This document shows positions 7,062-9,825 of a stretch of DNA of 9,825 bases, piece by piece. The translations under genes and the position numbers were made by a program. Origin of the DNA: an uncultured Acetatifactor sp. (lineage in GTDB: Bacteria; Bacillota; Clostridia; Lachnospirales; Lachnospiraceae); assembly GCA_910585615.1 (NCBI GenBank), contig CAJUFO010000114.1, forward strand, positions 1 to 9,825. The letters are read 5' to 3'. A model generated the notes under the pieces. That model searched no databases and had not been told where the DNA came from. It worked only from the letters and a program-made list of their open reading frames with translations. The number at the start of each line of letters is the position of its first letter. Position 1 is the first letter of the stretch.

Positions 7062-7093
7062 GACGGAAGGCATACTTTCGCATGCCTTCCGTC
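7062..7093 (-). promoter_or_regulatory. Perfect 12-bp hairpin just upstream of the dnaX ribosome site
   Basis: GACGGAAGGCAT (7062-7073) and ATGCCTTCCGTC (7082-7093) form an uninterrupted 12-bp inverted repeat with an 8-base loop. It ends five bases before the dnaX Shine-Dalgarno stretch. No T-run follows on either strand, so it is not a standard rho-independent terminator. It could protect or process the pfkA-dnaX transcript, or modulate dnaX translation. A second, weaker stem (GGAAGGG 7140-7146 with CCCTTCC 7166-7172) lies nearer to pfkA. No gene or SRP RNA is visible in the 139 bases between pfkA and dnaX. Confidence 0.55.
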
Positions 7094-7183
7094 GCTACAA
7101 ATCGCCCCTTCTCCCGGAGCGGCCAATCCGTCCGCCCATGGAAGGGACCGTCTTTCAGGCCTTCGCCCTTCCCATCAGTCCTG

Positions 7184-8257
7184 TCAGTCGCCGAAGCAGA
7201 TGCCCAAGAGCTTGGCCTCCTTCACGATAGACGCGTCCGGAGACACGGCCTTGAGCTTGCCCGCCACGTCCTCCAGGGGAACGCGCACCACTTCGCGGTT
7301 CTTGTATCCTACCATAAATCCGTACTGGTTGTCCAGTATCAGTTTGCCGGCCTCCGCGCCCAGGCGGCTGGCGAACACACGGTCATAGGGGCAGGGGCTG
7401 CCGCCGCGCTGCATGTGGCCGGGGACGGTGACGCGGACTTCGATGCCTGTCTTCTTCTGGATGGCCTCGGCCAGCTCATAGGACACGGACGGGTGGGGCA
7501 TCTTCTCCAGCTTCTTCTTGTACTCCTTCTTGGAGAGCTTGGCGTCCTCCTTGGAGATGGCGCCCTCTGCAACGGCGATGATGGTGAAGCCGCTGCCGCG
7601 CTTGTTCCTGTCCTCAATCTTCTCCACCACCTTCTTGATATCGTAGGGGATTTCGGGGATGAGAATGATGTCCGCGCCGCTGGCCATGCCGGCGTTCAGG
7701 GTCAGCCATCCCACCTTGTGGCCCATGACCTCCACGATGAAGACACGGCTGTGGGACGCCGCCGTGGTATGGATGTAGTCGATGGCATCGGTGGCGATGT
7801 CCACCGCGCTCTGGAAGCCGAAGGTCATGTCCGTGCCCCAGAGGTCGTTGTCGATGGTCTTGGGCAGGGTGATGACATTGAGGCCTTCCTTGCTCAGGAG
7901 GTTGGCCGTCTTGTGGGTGCCGTTGCCGCCTAAGACCACCAGGCAGTCAAGCTGGAGCTTGTAGTAGTTCTGCTTCATGGCCTCCACCTTGTTCAGGCCG
8001 TTCTCGTCGGGATCCTGGATGGTCTTGAAGGGGGTCCGGGAGGTGCCCAGGATGGTGCCGCCCTTGGTCAGGATGCCGGAGAAGTCCTTGCCGGTGAGCA
8101 TCTGGAACTTGCTGTAGATCAGGCCCCTGTAGCCGTCCTTGAATCCGTAGATCTCCACCTGCTCTTCGCTGTTGTACAGCGTCTTCACCACGCCCCTCAT
8201 GGCCGCGTTCAGCGCCTGGCAGTCTCCGCCGCTGGTCAACATACCGATTCTCTTCAT
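7184..8257 (-). CDS. 6-phosphofructokinase (PfkA family, mixed ATP/PPi active-site signature)
   Basis: The enzyme phosphorylates fructose 6-phosphate to fructose 1,6-bisphosphate, the committed glycolytic step. The 357-residue protein has the family motifs in order: GMLTSGGDCQALN (5-17), GYRGL (42-46), TILGTSRT (68-75), VVLGGNGTHKTA (107-118), LPKTIDNDLWGT (131-142) with the catalytic Asp pair, VEVMGHKVGWL (176-186) and PGHMQRGGSPCPYDR (279-293). Two positions matter for the phosphate donor. The loop is GGNGT, with Gly at the position equivalent to E. coli residue 104 (ATP type) but Asn instead of the usual Asp before it. The other motif is PKTIDND, with Lys at the position equivalent to residue 124 (often the pyrophosphate type). 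Donor choice is therefore uncertain. AGGAGG lies nine bases before the ATG and a promoter 67 to 95 bases upstream. Function as a phosphofructokinase is firm. Confidence 0.93.
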   Translation of the reverse strand: MKRIGMLTSGGDCQALNAAMRGVVKTLYNSEEQVEIYGFKDGYRGLIYSKFQMLTGKDFSGILTKGGTILGTSRTPFKTIQDPDENGLNKVEAMKQNYYKLQLDCLVVLGGNGTHKTANLLSKEGLNVITLPKTIDNDLWGTDMTFGFQSAVDIATDAIDYIHTTAASHSRVFIVEVMGHKVGWLTLNAGMASGADIILIPEIPYDIKKVVEKIEDRNKRGSGFTIIAVAEGAISKEDAKLSKKEYKKKLEKMPHPSVSYELAEAIQKKTGIEVRVTVPGHMQRGGSPCPYDRVFASRLGAEAGKLILDNQYGFMVGYKNREVVRVPLEDVAGKLKAVSPDASIVKEAKLLGICFGD

Positions 8258-8323
8258 GTCTCATGTCCTCCTATCATTTTTATTTATGTGTTTGGGTTTG
8301 GTCTGCACACTTGTCTGTATAAA

Positions 8324-8352
8324 ATTTTACCCTTTTTGGGGACATTTTGCAA
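8324..8352 (-). promoter_or_regulatory. Candidate promoter of the phosphofructokinase gene, TTGCAA-17-TAAAAT
   Basis: On the minus strand TTGCAA (plus 8347-8352; four of six) is followed after 17 bases by TAAAAT (plus 8324-8329; five of six). It lies in AT-rich DNA 67 bases upstream of the start codon, giving a 5' untranslated region of about 60 bases. No other promoter is clear between here and the dnaX operon, so it may also feed dnaX. Confidence 0.5.
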
Positions 8353-8400
8353 CCTTTCTGTAAAAAAACTGTTTTCGGGCTTGCAAAAATCGTGGGGATA

Positions 8401-8577
8401 CTATAGAATAGGGGAGGTGGATGGATGTCCGCCGAAATTTGGAGTCATATCGAAGCGGTCATAACGGGGCGCACTCGAAAACGAATGACCGTTTTGGAAG
8501 CACTTCTCCAGGAGCCCTTGATTTTTCAGGACTTTTGCGGTATTATTTACAACTGAATTTACTTTAGTTCTCTCCAT
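8401..8577 (-). CDS. Small unrecognised ORF crossing the tRNA-Ser fragment
   Basis: A 58-codon frame starts at ATG 8577 (MERTKVNSVV) with AAGGAGAG five bases before it, a better ribosome site than chance usually gives. Residues 1-30 look like an ordinary soluble peptide. From about residue 33 (SSAPRYDRFD) the frame simply reads the antisense of the degenerate tRNA-Ser 5' half at 8441-8480, so the C-terminal part is not an evolved protein sequence. It could be the start of a gene cut by insertion or deletion at the tRNA scar, or just chance. I do not recognise a family. Confidence 0.2.
   Translation of the reverse strand: MERTKVNSVVNNTAKVLKNQGLLEKCFQNGHSFSSAPRYDRFDMTPNFGGHPSTSPIL
8441..8480 (+). 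pseudogene. Degenerate 5' half of tRNA-Ser(CGA)
   Basis: This stretch matches 8633-8672 of the intact tRNA-Ser gene without gaps at 34 of 40 positions, at a distance of 192 bases. It covers the first acceptor bases (GGAG), the whole D-arm and the anticodon loop ACTCGAAA. The match stops just after the anticodon loop, so no anticodon 3' stem, variable arm or T-arm follows. It cannot fold as a tRNA. A break in or just after the anticodon loop is a known crossover position of tyrosine integrases that use tRNA genes, but simple partial gene duplication is also possible. Confidence 0.7.
8478..8495. repeat. Short inverted repeat at the edge of the tRNA fragment
   Basis: AAAACG (8478-8483) and CGTTTT (8490-8495) flank a six-base spacer exactly where homology to tRNA-Ser ends. 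It may mark a junction or recombinase-binding site, but a 6-bp stem is weak evidence. Confidence 0.25.
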
Positions 8578-8632
8578 CAGTTCTCTCCTTTTTCCAGAGG
8601 TCTTTTTGAGGCTGATGTTGCAGATATGACAC

Positions 8633-8723
8633 GGAGAGTTATCGAAGCGGTCATAACGAGCTGCACTCGAAATGCAGTTGTCCTTTACAGGGCACGTGGG
8701 TTCGAATCCCACACTCTCCGCCA
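8633..8723 (+). tRNA. tRNA-Ser (anticodon CGA), with encoded CCA
   Basis: The 91-base gene decodes UCG serine codons. The acceptor stem pairs GGAGAGT (8633-8639) with ACTCTCC (8713-8719); G8720 is the discriminator and CCA (8721-8723) is encoded. The D-arm has TCG/CGA (8642-8644, 8657-8659). The anticodon stem is CTGCA/TGCAG (8661-8665, 8673-8677) around the loop CTCGAAA, with anticodon CGA at 8668-8670. A long variable arm, typical of serine tRNAs, has TGTCC/GGGCA (8679-8683, 8690-8694). The T-arm is GTGGG-TTCGAAT-CCCAC (8696-8712). It is the only gene on the plus strand and has a terminator right after it. I see no clear consensus promoter in the bases just upstream. Confidence 0.97.
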
Positions 8724-8734
8724 GAAATTTACGT

Positions 8735-8767
8735 CCACAAGCGGGGTTGTCGCTTGTGGGCTTTTTT
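8735..8767 (+). terminator. Rho-independent terminator of tRNA-Ser
   Basis: A 9-bp perfect stem, CCACAAGCG (8735-8743) with CGCTTGTGG (8751-8759), encloses a 7-base loop and is followed by GCTTTTTT. It starts 11 bases after the CCA end of the tRNA and is oriented to stop plus-strand transcription. Confidence 0.9.
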
Positions 8768-8929
8768 CATTCCCCCCTTTCTTGATGAATAATTCCTCTG
8801 TTCTTTCCTAAAATGTAAGCGTTTAATTTAAGGGGGGATTTCAATCTGCTTCCAGGTATGAGATAATGGCTACAATACAAGCATTTTACAGTTCAAACCT
8901 GCTTGCAAACAGATATAAATGGAGGTAGT
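8768..8929. other. AT-rich gap between the tRNA terminator and the mobile-element remnant
   Basis: I see no gene here; excisionase or integrase genes, which would be expected at this end of a Tn916-like element, are absent. The stretch includes a sequence resembling a CcpA catabolite-response element, ATGTAAGCGTTTAAT (8813-8827), which matches the Gram-positive consensus except for one C near its end. No plus-strand gene follows that it could control, so it may be chance or a leftover from lost DNA. Confidence 0.4.
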
Positions 8930-9118
8930 CAATTTCAATATGGCTTCAACCAGTTTCGCCTTTAATCTGTCCTGTGTATCGTCATTGATATGCCCCTTAT
9001 ACATAGACAGATATTTGATATGTGCTGTGTAGTGCCGCAATACTGCGTCTACCGCTTCCGGCTCTCCGGCAACAGCTTTTTCGATTACTTCAAAGGGTAT
9101 CAGCTTTTTATTCCTCAT
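8870..9118 (-). pseudogene. Orf8-like small protein of a Tn916-class element, C-terminus replaced
   Basis: The first 62 residues (MRNKKLIPFEVIEKAVAGEP...KLVEAILK) match the short helix-turn-helix family encoded next to the sigma-like gene in Tn916/Tn1549-type conjugative elements (Orf8 of Tn916). These proteins normally end within a few residues of ILK, as ILKFRxxR or similar. Here, after residue 62 (about position 8933), the frame runs on for 20 unrelated residues (LTTSIYICLQ...) to a stop at 8870. The natural end has therefore been cut off and replaced by flanking DNA. The start overlaps the sigma gene's end by 11 bases, as usual for the pair. Function in the family is regulation of element transfer genes, known only loosely. 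Confidence 0.6.
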
Positions 9119-9540
9119 GTTCCAATCTCTCCCATTCTTTCCGCAATTGTTTCAGCGCGACATTTCTTCTGTGGTTTATCGTACTTCTGCAACGTCCGTA
9201 TAGTCTGCCGATTGCTTCATCACGATAGCCGACAAAGTAATAAAGCAACAAAACATCTTGCCTTAACTCCGGCAATCTTGATAATGCCGTTGCTAACCGT
9301 TCATCATCAACAATAACTTCCTTTCCCAACACAAGAAATATAGTCGGCTTGTCCTGCTTTTCAAAGTAGCTGTCCATAGCAAACGGTTCAAAATATCGTT
9401 CTGGCATCAGATAGTCAAGGGATATTTCCCGTTCTATTTTCTGCTTCAAATCCCGCCATGCGTTCATGGCGCAAGACAATCTTGCAGAACGCATTGAACG
9501 CATATTCGATATTTTCCATGAACTGTTCAGAATATCTCAT
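9108..9540 (-). pseudogene. Orf7-like sigma-70-region-4 factor of a conjugative element, frameshifted
   Basis: Small sigma factors of this family regulate transfer and excision in Tn916-class elements. The gene starts at ATG 9540, with GGGGGTGAG upstream, and reads MRYSEQFMENIEYAFNAF..KIVLRH to residue 25. It must then change frame at about 9462-9471 to continue as MNAWRDLKQKIEREISLDYL and on to the end. The C-terminal half has the sigma region 4 helix-turn-helix: LPELRQDVLLLYYFVGYRDEAIGRLYGRCRSTINHRRNVALKQL, shown here in parts: LSRLPELRQDVLLLYYF, then GRLYGRCRSTIN. The junction fits loss of 8 bases between two GCCATG repeats, which would have encoded RHAAMNAWRDL. An internal start at 9503 in the second frame would give 131 residues but its first dozen residues are just the shifted reading of the true N-terminus. 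Likely inactive unless the shift is a sequencing error. Confidence 0.75.
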
Positions 9541-9752
9541 TTTCTCTCACCCCCTTTCTTCCCAGCAGAGGGCTATTACAACAAAAATCCATGCAGAATA
9601 TATCCACATGAGTTCTTGTGTAATATGAGTTATTAAGACATACTAAATGATATGTGTATTCATATTCATAGGCGCGATAATCCTCGTTAATGACTTGGGT
9701 TTTTTGACAGGTCAATGACCGTCGGATTTTGTTGATATGGTTTATGCTTCAT
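9527..9752 (-). pseudogene. Small conserved-looking element protein, frameshifted at an A6 run
   Basis: From ATG 9752 (AAGAGG nearby upstream) the frame reads MKHKPYQQNPTVIDLSKN and stops at 9687. Another frame continues KTQVINEDYRAYEYEYTYHL and ends at 9527, overlapping the sigma start by 14 bases. Removing one base from the run of six A (plus-strand T, 9700-9705) joins both into a single protein of about 74 residues, MKHKPYQQ...DLSKTQVINEDYR...ENEIF, rich in Tyr and Cys (IFCMDFCCNS). Placement directly before the sigma gene suits a small accessory protein of the element. I do not know its function. The single-base difference may be a real mutation, slippage, or a sequencing error. Confidence 0.5.
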
Positions 9753-9825
9753 GGCGGTACCTCTTTTTAGCCATCGCGTCAAAAGGAACGTGTAAAAAGC
9801 TCTCTGCTGAACAACAGTTTTTTCT
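9742..9825 (-). CDS. C-terminal fragment of an unrecognised gene, cut by the window edge
   Basis: A minus-strand frame is open from the right edge to a stop at 9742-9744 and would encode 27 residues ending FLHVPFDAMAKKRYRHEA. It overlaps the next small gene's ATG by 11 bases, the coupling style seen across this cluster. The frame could also be chance, since it is short. I do not recognise a family. Confidence 0.35.
   Translation of the reverse strand, partial: RKNCCSAESFLHVPFDAMAKKRYRHEA

Larger units (their letters stand above)
8930..9825 (-). mobile_element. Remnant of a Tn916/Tn1549-like integrative conjugative element
   Basis: The segment is visibly AT-richer than the housekeeping genes. 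It carries, in the order usual for such elements, an unknown gene tail, a small protein, a sigma-70-like regulator and an Orf8-like protein, all reading toward the tRNA-Ser. Two of these have frameshifts and one has lost its end. In intact elements excisionase and integrase would follow the Orf8-like gene; none is present before the tRNA. The left boundary is placed where Orf8 homology stops. The right boundary is outside the window, so more of the element may continue there. Confidence 0.7.

Noticed and set aside
7062..7093. Hairpin as a rho-independent terminator after pfkA.
   Set aside because: There is no T-run on either side, and it lies next to the dnaX ribosome site.
7084..7183. Possible SRP RNA (ffs) upstream of dnaX, where many Firmicutes have it.
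   Set aside because: The conserved GGAAGCAGC-type core is absent and the folding seen is only two simple stems.
8401..8712. A 103-codon minus-strand frame starting MGFEPTCPVK.
   Set aside because: Its first part is just the antisense reading of the tRNA-Ser gene, a well-known false gene; only the internal ATG at 8577 with a ribosome site is worth a low-confidence entry.
8626..8811. Plus-strand frame through the tRNA and its terminator.
   Set aside because: It translates the tRNA-Ser itself and the terminator hairpin.
9697..9706. A AAA AAC slippery heptamer in the correct zero frame, as in programmed -1 frameshifting.
   Set aside because: The downstream frame that continues the protein is the +1 frame, not -1, so this heptamer would not give the joined product.

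Overview
The window looks like chromosome from a fairly GC-rich gut clostridium, most likely Lachnospiraceae (Clostridium cluster XIVa). The reasons are the dnaX-ybaB-recR block with strong AGGAGG ribosome sites, a DUF5711 protein next to CvpA, a clostridial-type phosphofructokinase, and a scar of a Tn916-class conjugative element of the kind common in these genomes. The genus assignment is inference.

Layout: every recognisable protein gene is on the minus strand, so transcription runs right to left. From right to left come pfkA (8257-7184), dnaX (7044-5452), a YbaB/EbfC nucleoid protein (5447-5106), recR (5106-4510), galM (4466-3420), a membrane-anchored LysM protein (3298-2054), a DUF5711 membrane protein (1996-791) and a CvpA-family membrane protein (768-235). 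The last 180 bases at the left carry two strong tandem promoters, also pointing left, and a leader that looks like the start of a ribosomal RNA operon lying just outside the window.

How the genes work together: dnaX, ybaB and recR are tightly coupled (4-base gap, then a 1-base TGATG overlap) and form the usual replication/recombination unit. Phosphofructokinase and aldose 1-epimerase serve hexose metabolism. The LysM, DUF5711 and CvpA genes form a cell-envelope group of unknown exact role. A good candidate promoter (TTACCA-17-TATAAT, extended -10) lies in front of the DUF5711-cvpA pair.

Right part: a complete tRNA-Ser(CGA) gene (plus strand, 8633-8723) with its own terminator marks a sharp change. 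Left of it is a degenerate copy of the 5' half of the same tRNA. Right of it the DNA becomes clearly AT-richer and holds decayed genes of a Tn916-like integrative element: an Orf8-like small protein cut off at its C-terminus, an Orf7-like sigma factor with a frameshift, another small frameshifted gene, and the tail of one more gene cut by the window edge. No excisionase or integrase gene remains between these genes and the tRNA.

I see no convincing new multi-gene system. The most interesting parts are the tRNA-Ser/mobile-element scar, the mixed active-site signature of the phosphofructokinase, a perfect hairpin in front of dnaX, and the LysM protein with an unassigned cytoplasmic domain.
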